A stretch of DNA of 64,000 nt from an uncultured Eubacterium sp. (lineage in GTDB: Bacteria > Bacillota > Clostridia > Lachnospirales > Lachnospiraceae). The translations under genes and the position numbers were made by a program. Below the pieces are notes generated by a model. That model did no database searches. It saw only the letters and a list, made by a program, of their open reading frames with translations, and was not told the DNA's origin. Shown here piece by piece: positions 1 through 7,479 of this stretch (position 1 is its first letter; every line of letters starts with the position of its first letter). Location of the stretch: the NCBI GenBank assembly GCA_910586225.1, contig CAJUIL010000002.1, positions 62,001 through 126,000 of the forward strand, read 5' to 3'.

Positions 1-2
1 AG

Positions 3-248
3 GAAAAGGGCAGGCTTGCCGTCAGCTTCGCGCCGCTGGAGGGATGTGACGGTTATACGGTGCAGTATGCGTCAAATAATGCGATGCTTCCGGCAGATAA
101 GGTGGATGTGGAGTCAGCTTCTTTTATGATTGAAGGATTAAAAAGCGGGAAAGCTTATTATGTCAGAGTACGGGCATACCGATGGAACAGCAACGGCGAA
201 AAGCTGTACGGGACTTTTTCAAAAAAAGTGAAAGGGACTGTGATGTAA
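3..248 (+). CDS. Fibronectin type III domain protein, C-terminal end (5' partial)
   Basis: The frame is open from the left edge of the window, so only the last 81 codons are seen. The residues form the end of an FN3-like beta sandwich: a GYTVQYAS strand, then a YYVRVRAYR strand close to the C-terminus, a layout typical of FN3 repeats in surface proteins of Clostridia. The stop codon overlaps the next start (TAATG), so the two genes are translationally coupled. What lies upstream, and whether the protein is secreted, cannot be seen. Confidence 0.75.
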   Translation, partial: EKGRLAVSFAPLEGCDGYTVQYASNNAMLPADKVDVESASFMIEGLKSGKAYYVRVRAYRWNSNGEKLYGTFSKKVKGTVM

Positions 249-1516
249 TGGCAAAAAGGAAGAAAAAACAAGAAGTGATCCTGACGCCGGAGCAGCAGCG
301 GGAAGCGGATTACCAAAAGGCGGTCAGACGCATGGAGGGCGCGGAAAAGATGCTGCAGCCGGAGGACCGGGTGCATATGTATAAAGAAGCCATACAAATG
401 TTTGAGGCGCTGGAGGATTATGAAGATAGCGAGGCGCGCAGGAAGCGCTGTAAAAAGCGGCTGCCGCTGGCCAGAAGAGAGCACCGGGAGGAGGTATACC
501 AGACTGGTATGCAGATGAAGGCGGAGGCAAAAAGCTCTGCGGATTATGAAGCGGCGATCGCCCAGTTTCAGCGTCTGCGTCGTGAGTATAAGGATATTCC
601 GGACCAGATTGAGGAGTGCAAGCAGTTAAAGGAAAAAGCGCGTAAAAATGAAAGGAAGAAAAACGCGTTCGGAAAGCTTATGGCTGCAGCTGTATTTGCT
701 GCGGTTCTTGCATTGGCGGTATTTCTTTGCTCGCCGGCGGCATTTTATCTGGAGGGCAGCTTTTTAATGAGTATCCATGATTATGAGCGGGCCAATACGG
801 TCTTTGCGAAAAGTAAGGGATATAAGGATACAAAGCAGCGTGTACGGGAATGCAATTATAAAAGAGCGATGCTCGCGGCGCGGGACGGCGACTTTCAAAA
901 GTCGGTGAAGCTGCTTCATGAAAAGGTCGGTGATTATAAAGACGCGCTGGAAAAAAAGGCGCGGTTTGAAAAGAAGCTGCTGGCACAGGCCGAGCTTGGC
1001 GATACGGTGACTTATGGCACGTCAAAGTGGATCGTGGCGGATTTTGCAGATGGTACAGACAGCGGGGAAAGGAAGCTGCTGCTGGTACGCAGAAAGCCGG
1101 TAAAGGCGCAGACGCCGTATCAGCAGGCAGGGCAGCCGTCTGTTTGGGAAAGCTCAGGAATGCGGGAATGGCTGAACCAGACTTTTTTTGAGAGCAATTT
1201 TTCCCGTTATGAGCAGGAAGCAATCTTAGAATCGGATATTATTACGCCGGCGAACAGCGTCTATGGGACGAACGGCGGCAATACAACGCGTGACCGTGTA
1301 TTTCTGCTTGATGAAGCCGAAGCGGAGCGATATCAAAAGCTGCTCAAGCTGGAGGATAACCAGAAGGCATGGTGGCTGCGCACGCCTGGAAAGGCGGAGG
1401 ACAGCGCAGCATTTGTATCAGCGGATGGCAGCATCATGCAGTATGGGTATGCGGCGGATTCCAAGGAGCTTGCCGTACGGCCGGCTGTGTGGGTTGGCAT
1501 TTCAAAAAAGGAGTAG
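248..1516 (+). CDS. Membrane-anchored DUF6273 protein with TPR-like repeats
   Basis: A 422-residue protein, started at the ATG overlapping the upstream stop (TAATG). The N-terminal half is very basic. It holds helical repeats of the form Y-A-F-L-YKD-C at about residues 44-69, 99-127, 184-210 and 215-240. A single hydrophobic segment at about 143-165 sits between the second and third repeats. The C-terminal half, from about 255, has the DUF6273 pattern: WLNQTFF, FLLDEAEAERY, WWLRTPG and a final VRPAVWV. DUF6273 is found on surface or regulatory proteins of Firmicutes and its function is not established. Coupling to the FN3 gene suggests a joint role at the cell envelope, which is inference. 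Confidence 0.8.
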   Translation: MAKRKKKQEVILTPEQQREADYQKAVRRMEGAEKMLQPEDRVHMYKEAIQMFEALEDYEDSEARRKRCKKRLPLARREHREEVYQTGMQMKAEAKSSADYEAAIAQFQRLRREYKDIPDQIEECKQLKEKARKNERKKNAFGKLMAAAVFAAVLALAVFLCSPAAFYLEGSFLMSIHDYERANTVFAKSKGYKDTKQRVRECNYKRAMLAARDGDFQKSVKLLHEKVGDYKDALEKKARFEKKLLAQAELGDTVTYGTSKWIVADFADGTDSGERKLLLVRRKPVKAQTPYQQAGQPSVWESSGMREWLNQTFFESNFSRYEQEAILESDIITPANSVYGTNGGNTTRDRVFLLDEAEAERYQKLLKLEDNQKAWWLRTPGKAEDSAAFVSADGSIMQYGYAADSKELAVRPAVWVGISKKE

Positions 1517-1521
1517 ATCAG

Positions 1522-2190
1522 ATGCAACAGTTTAAGAAAATGAGCGCCGCGATCGCGACCGGCGTGTTGTGCTTGTCCATTTTGACAGGCTGTGGAGCGA
1601 ATGAAAAGAAGGACTCTGCACAAACGCAGCTTGATGAAGCTGCCGGGCAGACCGCAGTAGAAGACGCGGATATGGAGCCGTCAGACGATCCGGCAGCAGG
1701 AGAGGAAAATCGTGCGGCTGGATTCAGCCTGGGCGAGTTTTCTGGGCAGGATGTGAACGGAGCTGCTTATACAAACGAAATATTTCAGGACTATGATCTG
1801 ACGATGGTCAATATATTTACAACCTGGTGTACGCCATGCATTAATGAAATTCCGGATCTGGAGAAGCTGCATCAGGAGATGGCCGATCAGGGCGTGAATA
1901 TTGTTGGCGTTGTGATGGACGCTGTTGACATGGATGGAAATATTGATAAGGATGCCGTTGAAAAAGCGAAGGTGCTTGCGGAGCGTACCGGTGCTTCGTA
2001 CCCATTTTTGATACCGGACGCCGAAGGATGGAACGGCAGGCTGAATGGGATTCAGGCAGTTCCAGAAACCTTTTTTGTAGATAAAAACGGTACGATCGTA
2101 GGCTCGGTCTATACGGGCAGCCGTAGCCTGGAGAGCTGGCGTGAAGTTGTGGAAGCAGAGCGCGGCAGCTTAAAAGGGGATGCGTCATGA
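1522..2190 (+). CDS. TlpA/ResA-type thioredoxin-fold lipoprotein
   Basis: A 222-residue lipoprotein. The start at 1522 follows an AAGGAG site and gives a signal peptide ending in the lipobox LTGC, with Cys24 lipidated. After an acidic linker comes a redoxin domain with the active-site motif TTWCTPC (Cys103 and Cys106), the later VVMDAVD segment, and a VPETFFVD cis-Pro loop. The family carries out thiol-disulfide exchange outside the membrane. The stop overlaps the start of the next gene (ATGA), and the next two genes continue the operon, so this is probably the extracytoplasmic thiol carrier of a membrane redox system. Its substrate is unknown. Confidence 0.88.
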   Translation: MQQFKKMSAAIATGVLCLSILTGCGANEKKDSAQTQLDEAAGQTAVEDADMEPSDDPAAGEENRAAGFSLGEFSGQDVNGAAYTNEIFQDYDLTMVNIFTTWCTPCINEIPDLEKLHQEMADQGVNIVGVVMDAVDMDGNIDKDAVEKAKVLAERTGASYPFLIPDAEGWNGRLNGIQAVPETFFVDKNGTIVGSVYTGSRSLESWREVVEAERGSLKGDAS

Positions 2191-2393
2191 GCTGCCTGCA
2201 TCGATTATACAGACAGAAAACGGATGTATCCCGCAAGGAGCAGGGCAGACGTGGAGCAGCTTGCAGATGGCTCGGAAAATGCGCGGCTGCTGCGGGACTG
2301 CTCATGATGGTATACGGCGCTTATCGGGGCGAAGTGAAGGTTGTGATGGAAAAAGCAGTTAATATTTGTCTGGAGTGTATCGGAATTGGCTAA
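2187..2393 (+). CDS. CD1871A-family CXXC small membrane protein
   Basis: A 68-residue protein overlapping the redoxin stop by four bases. It has a basic N-terminus, a short hydrophobic segment at about 33-45, and the C-terminal signature RGEVKVVMEKAVNICLECIG with a CLEC motif. This matches the small CD1871A-type CXXC proteins that sit between a redoxin lipoprotein and a 4Fe-4S membrane protein in Clostridia. The paired cysteines could pass electrons or disulfides across the membrane, which is inference. The gene is tightly packed between its partners with overlaps on both sides. Confidence 0.78.
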   Translation: MSCLHRLYRQKTDVSRKEQGRRGAACRWLGKCAAAAGLLMMVYGAYRGEVKVVMEKAVNICLECIGIG

Positions 2394-3279
2394 GAAGAAA
2401 AGAAAGACAGAATGGCACCGCCATAGGGTGCAGGCGTTGTGGACGCTTTTGACGAATAGCTATCTGGCGGGATTTGTCCAAGGGAAAATATATAAGGGGC
2501 CGCTGAAAAAGCTCTGTGTACCAGGTTTAAACTGCTATTCCTGCCCAGGGGCACTTGGCGCTTGTCCGATCGGGGCTATGCAGGCGGTCATTGGGAGCTG
2601 GAATTTTAAATTTGCGTTTTATGTCGCGGGCTTTCTTATGTTTGTTGGGGCGCTTTTCGGGCGTTTTGCCTGCGGTTGGCTGTGCCCGTTCGGTCTGATA
2701 CAGGATCTGCTGCATAAAATTCCGTTTCCAAAAAAGATCGGGACATTTCGGGGTGACCGCTTGCTGAGGAAGCTGAAATACGTGATCCTGCTGCTGTTCG
2801 TGATCCTGCTGCCGCTTTGTCTGGTTGATATTATGGGTCAGGGTGCGCCGTATTTTTGCAAGCTGATCTGTCCGGCAGGGACACTGGAGGGTGGTATTCC
2901 GCTCGTATTATTAAATAGCACGATGCATAGTGCGCTTGGATGGCTTTATGTGTGGAAAAATGTGCTGCTGCTTCTTACGGTGCTTTTAGCGGTCATGATT
3001 TACCGTCCGTTTTGCAAGTACATATGTCCGCTTGGAGCGATTTATTCGGTGTTTAATCCGATAGCGGTGTTCCGTTACAAAGTGAATAAAGAGAAATGTA
3101 CTGGCTGCGGTGCGTGTCGGAAGGCTTGTAAAATGCAGCTTGATCCGGTGGAGGAGGCAAATCATCCAGAGTGTATCCATTGCGGCCAGTGTAAGAAGGT
3201 GTGCGGGACGCAGGCGGTAACCGATCATTTTACGAGCAGCCGTTCAGAGACTCTTACTTCTTACGATCCGCAAGCATAA
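2386..3279 (+). CDS. Polytopic membrane 4Fe-4S protein (NapH/YccM-like)
   Basis: A 297-residue protein with about five membrane segments. The start is a TTG at 2386, eight bases after GGAGTG and overlapping the upstream stop. It has the NapH-like motifs GRFACGWLCPFG and CKYICPLGAIYS, an N-terminal cysteine cluster NCYSCPGALGACPIGA, and two ferredoxin clusters near the C-terminus, CTGCGACRKAC and CIHCGQCKKVC. Family members move electrons across the membrane to extracytoplasmic partners. Coupling to a thioredoxin-like lipoprotein and a CXXC protein suggests it supplies reducing equivalents to the redoxin. Donor and acceptor are not shown by the sequence. Confidence 0.87.
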   Translation: MAKKKRKTEWHRHRVQALWTLLTNSYLAGFVQGKIYKGPLKKLCVPGLNCYSCPGALGACPIGAMQAVIGSWNFKFAFYVAGFLMFVGALFGRFACGWLCPFGLIQDLLHKIPFPKKIGTFRGDRLLRKLKYVILLLFVILLPLCLVDIMGQGAPYFCKLICPAGTLEGGIPLVLLNSTMHSALGWLYVWKNVLLLLTVLLAVMIYRPFCKYICPLGAIYSVFNPIAVFRYKVNKEKCTGCGACRKACKMQLDPVEEANHPECIHCGQCKKVCGTQAVTDHFTSSRSETLTSYDPQA

Positions 3280-3438
3280 AAAATTTCAGAAATAGCTTGC
3301 TTTTCAGTATCTATATATGTTACACTTTAGAAGTAAGAGGTGTACATCATTTTCTGTATTTTTGGTGATTGAAAAATGCTCTTTTTTCAATTATATATGC
3401 TTTCTTGGATTTATCCTTCACCATATACAAAATAGAGA

Positions 3439-3466
3439 AGCAGGTATGAAAATACCTGCTTTTCGT
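3439..3466 (+). terminator. Perfect 9-bp hairpin with GAAA loop, possible terminator
   Basis: AGCAGGTAT (3439-3447) pairs exactly with ATACCTGCT (3452-3460) around a GAAA tetraloop and is followed by TTTCG. The U-run is short, so termination may be weak. It lies between the 4Fe-4S gene and the BlaI-type gene. Confidence 0.45.
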
Positions 3467-3491
3467 ATATCAAAATGTAAGCCTGCCAGTA

Positions 3492-3520
3492 TTGACAGGC
3501 TTAAAAGACTGTGGTAGTCT
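3492..3520 (+). promoter_or_regulatory. Promoter of the BlaI-type gene with overlapping dyad
   Basis: TTGACA (3492-3497), a 17-base spacer, then TAGTCT (3515-3520). The dyad AGACT-N5-AGTCT at 3506-3520 overlaps the -10, a position where an autorepressor could bind. The dyad is not a canonical BlaI TACA/TGTA box. Confidence 0.5.
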
Positions 3521-3567
3521 ATAACGAAAGAAGATAACGGGAGTATTACAAAAGGGGATGACAGGAG

Positions 3568-3960
3568 ATGGGAGAAGAGACAGTAAAGCTTTTTGATTCG
3601 GAGCTTAAGGTGATGGATATTATCTGGAAGGAGGGCGGCGCGACTGCAAAGTATGTGGCGGATACGCTGGCCAGGGAAATCGGGTGGAACAAAAATACGA
3701 CGTACACGCTGATCAAGCGTTGTATCAAAAAGGGAGCGATCCAGCGGAGCGAACCGCATTTTATGTGCCAGGCGCTGATCCCAAAGGAAAAGGTACAGGA
3801 AGCAGAGACAAATGCGTTGATCAGCAAGCTGTACGATGGATCCGTGGATAAGCTGTTTGCATCGCTGCTTGGCAGCAAAAAGCTGTCAGCCGGAGAAATA
3901 CAAAGCCTGAAAAAAATGGTAGATGAGCTGGAGCAAAAGGAATCGGTGCAGAACGGGTAG
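3568..3960 (+). CDS. BlaI/MecI/CopY-family transcriptional repressor
   Basis: A 130-residue protein with a winged-helix N-terminal half (VMDIIWKEGGATAKYVADTL, then NTTYTLIKRCIKKGAI) and a helical C-terminal dimerization half, the usual BlaI length and layout. It follows an AGGAG site. Family members bind dyads as dimers and are often released by proteolysis through a BlaR1-type sensor. No BlaR1 gene is next to it, so its signal is unknown. A strong terminator follows, so the gene appears monocistronic. Confidence 0.88.
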   Translation: MGEETVKLFDSELKVMDIIWKEGGATAKYVADTLAREIGWNKNTTYTLIKRCIKKGAIQRSEPHFMCQALIPKEKVQEAETNALISKLYDGSVDKLFASLLGSKKLSAGEIQSLKKMVDELEQKESVQNG

Positions 3961-3990
3961 GCAGGTCAAACTTGCCTGCCCGTTTTTTTT
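3954..3990 (+). terminator. Rho-independent terminator after the BlaI-type gene
   Basis: A GC-rich stem (CGGGTAGGCAGG with TTGCCTGCCCG, overlapping the stop codon) is followed by a run of eight T. Confidence 0.88.
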
Positions 3991-4037
3991 CTTTTCTGTA
4001 AACTGTTTGAAAACGCGGCCCTATCAGGATGTGTTTT

Positions 4038-4064
4038 TTGAGATGTTATTAATGTATTTATAAT
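4038..4064 (+). promoter_or_regulatory. Possible promoter of the MBOAT operon
   Basis: A consensus TATAAT (4059-4064) lies 89 bases before the MBOAT start. The best -35 is TTGAGA (4038-4043) at a short 15-base spacing, so only the -10 is convincing. Confidence 0.4.
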
Positions 4065-4152
4065 CTGGCAGCATTATGATAAGTAACGCTTGGAAAGCAG
4101 GATCGCAAGATGATGCGAAGAGAGAGAGTAAAAAGGAAGGGAGAAAAAAGAG

Positions 4153-5649
4153 ATGCTGTTTCATTCGCTGGAATTTTTTGTTTTTTTCCCGGTCGTTGTA
4201 CTGGTATATTTTATCATTCCGAAAAAATTAAAAACGCTGTGGCTGCTGGCGGCCAGTTATTATTTTTATATGTGCTGGAATGTGAAGCATTTGCTGCTGA
4301 TCGCGTGCTGTACGGTTGTATCATGGATTAGCGGGCTGCTGCTGGGAAGATGCAAGCGGGCAGGAAGGAGAGCGAAATGGATCGCAGCAGGCAGTATTTT
4401 CTTTCAGCTGGGGGTATTGGTATTTTTTAAATATGCGGGCTTTATCCTGCAAAATATCAATGCTGTGCTTGAAAAAATGGGAGCCAGTGCATGGGAGCTG
4501 CCGTTTTCCTTTGCGCTGCCAGCCGGCATTTCCTTTTATACGTTTCAGGCGCTTGGTTATACGATCGACGTATATCGCGGAGAGGTGGAGCCGGAAAAAA
4601 ATTTGTGCAGCTATGCGCTGTTCGTCGCGTTTTTCCCACAGCTGGTGGCTGGGCCGATCGAGCGTTCGAAAAATCTGCTGGGGCAGATGCGCAGCATAAG
4701 GGCGAGAAAGATTGGCAGTTTGTTTGATTATGACAGGATTGCGCAGGGGCTGATACTGATGCTGTGGGGATTTTTTCTAAAGCTGGTCATTGCGGATCGT
4801 ATTTGCATTCTTGTGGATACCGTATATCATGCCTGGGAGTTATACGGGACAGTGGAGCTGGTCGTAGCGACTGCGGCTTTTTCGATCCAGATTTACTGTG
4901 ATTTTGCTGGTTATTCGACGATTGCCAGAGGTGCGGCGAAGGTAATGGGATTTACGCTGATGGAAAATTTTCGTGCGCCGTATTTTTCCAAAAGCATTCG
5001 GGAGTTTTGGCGCAGATGGCATATTTCGCTGAGTACCTGGTTTAAGGATTATTTGTATATTCCGTTGGGTGGGAGCCGCCGCGGGACAGTGCGTACTTAT
5101 CTGAATCTGATGATCGTTTTTCTTGCCAGCGGGTTATGGCATGGTGCGAGCTGGCATTATGCGGCATGGGGTGGAATCCATGGTGTATACCAGGCGGTAG
5201 GGACAATGACGGATGGGATGCGTAAAAGGTTTCGGGAGAGAGCCGGAACCGATACGAGGGCATTCAGCTTTCGGGCTGGACAGGTTTTGATTACCTATGC
5301 GCTGTCGTTGTTTGGGCTTATATTTTTCCGTGCGGATTCGCTCAGCGCTGCCGTTGGAATATGTAAAAGGATTGTAACAAAGCTGGATCCATGGGTGCTT
5401 GCAAATGGTACGCTTTTAGATCTTGGGCTGGAAGGGAAAGAGATGGTCATATTATTCGCGGCGCTTAGTTTATTGCTGTTTTTTAGCTTAGTGAGGGAAT
5501 ATAGGAATGAGACGCCGGAGATGTTTTTACATAGGCAGAGTACATGGTTTCGGTGGCTGCTGCTTGTGATATTGTTTTGCTTTTTGTTTTTATTTGGAAT
5601 GTATGGGCCGGAATATGATGAGAGCCAGTTTATTTATTTTCAGTTTTGA
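4153..5649 (+). CDS. MBOAT-family membrane O-acyltransferase (AlgI-like)
   Basis: A 498-residue polytopic protein with the AlgI/DltB layout. It has an N-terminal LFHSLEFFVFFPVV membrane segment, the motif QLVAGPIERSKNLLGQM, the loop REFWRRWHISLSTWFKDYLYIPLGGSR, and the catalytic region SGLWHGASWHY with His330. MBOAT enzymes pass acyl groups, often acetyl, across the membrane to cell-envelope glycans. The next gene is a membrane-anchored SGNH-like protein 13 bases downstream, the usual partner that completes extracytoplasmic transfer. The polymer modified cannot be deduced, since no glycan synthesis genes are nearby. Confidence 0.93.
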   Translation: MLFHSLEFFVFFPVVVLVYFIIPKKLKTLWLLAASYYFYMCWNVKHLLLIACCTVVSWISGLLLGRCKRAGRRAKWIAAGSIFFQLGVLVFFKYAGFILQNINAVLEKMGASAWELPFSFALPAGISFYTFQALGYTIDVYRGEVEPEKNLCSYALFVAFFPQLVAGPIERSKNLLGQMRSIRARKIGSLFDYDRIAQGLILMLWGFFLKLVIADRICILVDTVYHAWELYGTVELVVATAAFSIQIYCDFAGYSTIARGAAKVMGFTLMENFRAPYFSKSIREFWRRWHISLSTWFKDYLYIPLGGSRRGTVRTYLNLMIVFLASGLWHGASWHYAAWGGIHGVYQAVGTMTDGMRKRFRERAGTDTRAFSFRAGQVLITYALSLFGLIFFRADSLSAAVGICKRIVTKLDPWVLANGTLLDLGLEGKEMVILFAALSLLLFFSLVREYRNETPEMFLHRQSTWFRWLLLVILFCFLFLFGMYGPEYDESQFIYFQF

Positions 5650-5662
5650 TATGGAGGCGAAG

Positions 5663-6694
5663 ATGAGGAAAGCGGTTAAAGCGGTTGTTTTTTTTATAGT
5701 TCTTGCGGGAGTGGTTATGGTTTTGAATGATTTGACATTGAACCGCAGGAGCGAAGGGTGCATTCAGCTGTCGGAATTTTATGAGATGGAGGAGGACAGC
5801 ATTGATATGCTTTGTATCGGGAGCAGTCATATTTATTATGGAATCAATACGTGCCGTTTGTATGACGAATATGGTATTGCCAGCTATCTTTTGGCGTCTC
5901 CGGGACAGCCGGTGTGGCTGAGCTATTATTTGCTGGAGGAAGCGCTGAAAACGCAGGAGCCGGAGCTTGTACTTTTTGATATCGGCACACTGTACCGCAA
6001 GGAGGAAGATTTTGGGGCGTATTCCTGGGAAACGCTGATCAGTATGAAGCCTTCTTATACAAAGTGGAAGGCGATCCAGGCAGTCAACCAGTATGAGGAA
6101 TGTGTAGATGCGGTAGGGGCTTTTTTATCCTTTCCATATTATCATACACGTTATGCCGCTCTCACCAGCGAGGATTTTGAAAATACGCAGGAGATCCGGT
6201 ATCATGGCTATAAGCCGGATTTTACGGTGATCACAGAAAAGGAGCTAAAGAAATGGGAAGGCGCGGTGCAGGGGATCACAGATACGTTGGTTTATCCGAA
6301 AGGAGAAAAGCCGATTACCGAACGGACAGAGGAGCATCTGCGCAAGCTGATCGCCTTGTGTCAGGAAAAGGATATTCCGCTGCTGCTTGTCAACGCGCCG
6401 TATGCAAACGAGGTGGATGAGAAGCGGGAGGCGGACGCGTATATCAGCAGGATCGCGCGGGAATACGGGGTGCCGCTTATTTATGGCAACAACTTTAGAC
6501 AAGAGATGCAGATCGATTTTGCCGCGGATCTGCTGGATGCCTCGCACTTAAATTATTATGGGAGTGTGAAATATACGGATTATCTGGCGGCGTGGATAGA
6601 GGAAAACTGCAGCCTGCCGGACAGGCGTGGGAATCAGGGATACCAGAGCTGGCAGGAGGCCAGCGAGTTGTTTTGGGAGCAGGTGATGTCTTAA
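5663..6694 (+). CDS. Membrane-anchored SGNH-like acyltransferase partner
   Basis: A 343-residue protein. The ATG at 5663 is chosen because GGAGG lies five bases before it; an in-frame ATG at 5651 lacks such a site. A single N-terminal anchor (about residues 4-23) precedes an SGNH-like domain with the nucleophile block MLCIGSSHIYYG (Ser54/Ser55) and a C-terminal DASHLNYYG block carrying the Asp and His. Proteins of this kind work outside the membrane with an MBOAT partner, here the gene just upstream. The acceptor is unknown. Confidence 0.82.
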   Translation: MRKAVKAVVFFIVLAGVVMVLNDLTLNRRSEGCIQLSEFYEMEEDSIDMLCIGSSHIYYGINTCRLYDEYGIASYLLASPGQPVWLSYYLLEEALKTQEPELVLFDIGTLYRKEEDFGAYSWETLISMKPSYTKWKAIQAVNQYEECVDAVGAFLSFPYYHTRYAALTSEDFENTQEIRYHGYKPDFTVITEKELKKWEGAVQGITDTLVYPKGEKPITERTEEHLRKLIALCQEKDIPLLLVNAPYANEVDEKREADAYISRIAREYGVPLIYGNNFRQEMQIDFAADLLDASHLNYYGSVKYTDYLAAWIEENCSLPDRRGNQGYQSWQEASELFWEQVMS

Positions 6695-6715
6695 GGCGGC
6701 TACGTTTCGTTTGCA

Positions 6716-6744
6716 TTGATTTCAATTTCAGTTTATGCTATGCT
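6716..6744 (+). promoter_or_regulatory. Promoter of the NUDIX gene
   Basis: TTGATT (6716-6721), a 17-base spacer, then TATGCT (6739-6744), 64 bases before the start codon. Confidence 0.6.
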
Positions 6745-6807
6745 GATGGAAGGATCATAGGATCACAGCATTAGCAAGCATAAGAGTAAGCGAAGGAGCA
6801 CAGTACA

Positions 6808-7419
6808 ATGACAAAAAAATATCAAGAAATACACCAGCTGACAGACAACCCGTTTTTGAACCTGTATGAAATGGATGCGCTTGATACGAAGGGAAAAGCG
6901 TTTCATTATTATTTTGCATCCAGAAATGATGCGCAGCATATTAAGCTCAAAACAAAATCACTCAAAGCAGAAGGGATCGTTATTTATGCCGTAACCGCAG
7001 AGCCGGCTCCCAGACTGGTGCTGATACGGCAGTACCGTTATCCGCTGGATGCGTTTTTGTATGAGCTTCCGGCTGGGCTTGTCGATGGGGACGAGACGCC
7101 GGGTATGGCGGCAGCCAGGGAGATGAAGGAGGAAACCGGGCTGGATTTTACGGAGTATACCGGTGGAAGCGCGTGCTGGCGCAGGCCGTTTTTTATGGGC
7201 GCTGGTTTTACGGATGAGACAAGCGCGTCGGTATTTGGGACGGTGAGCGGCAGCGTTTCAGACGCATTTGTAGAGGATACGGAAGAGATACAGGTGATAC
7301 TAGCGGATAAGGAAAAAGTACGGCAGATATTGGAAAGCGAACGCGTCTCGATGCGCGGGGCTTATTTAATGATGCATTTTTTGAATGCAAAGGAGCCGTT
7401 TGCTTTTTTGAATGTGTAA
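6808..7419 (+). CDS. NUDIX hydrolase, ADP-ribose pyrophosphatase-like
   Basis: A 203-residue protein with a complete NUDIX box (G-x5-E-x7-REMKEETGL, about residues 90-112), which binds the divalent metal. The IRQYRYPLDAFLYELPAGLV segment before the box is typical of ADP-sugar pyrophosphatases of the NudF/YqkG type, which hydrolyse ADP-ribose to AMP and ribose 5-phosphate. The box is intact, so activity is likely; substrate is inferred. The gene stands alone behind its own promoter and converges with glgB, with a shared hairpin between. Confidence 0.88.
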   Translation: MTKKYQEIHQLTDNPFLNLYEMDALDTKGKAFHYYFASRNDAQHIKLKTKSLKAEGIVIYAVTAEPAPRLVLIRQYRYPLDAFLYELPAGLVDGDETPGMAAAREMKEETGLDFTEYTGGSACWRRPFFMGAGFTDETSASVFGTVSGSVSDAFVEDTEEIQVILADKEKVRQILESERVSMRGAYLMMHFLNAKEPFAFLNV

Positions 7420-7426
7420 GACACAG

Positions 7427-7466
7427 GCAGGGTATCGGATAGAAATAGGAAATTCCGATACCCTGC
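7427..7466. terminator. Hairpin between convergent NUDIX and glgB genes
   Basis: A perfect 13-bp stem, GCAGGGTATCGGA (7427-7439) with TCCGATACCCTGC (7454-7466). Neither strand has a long U-run, so it may act as a bidirectional transcript end or RNA-stabilising hairpin. Confidence 0.6.
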
Positions 7467-7479
7467 TGGGAAAGAGGTC

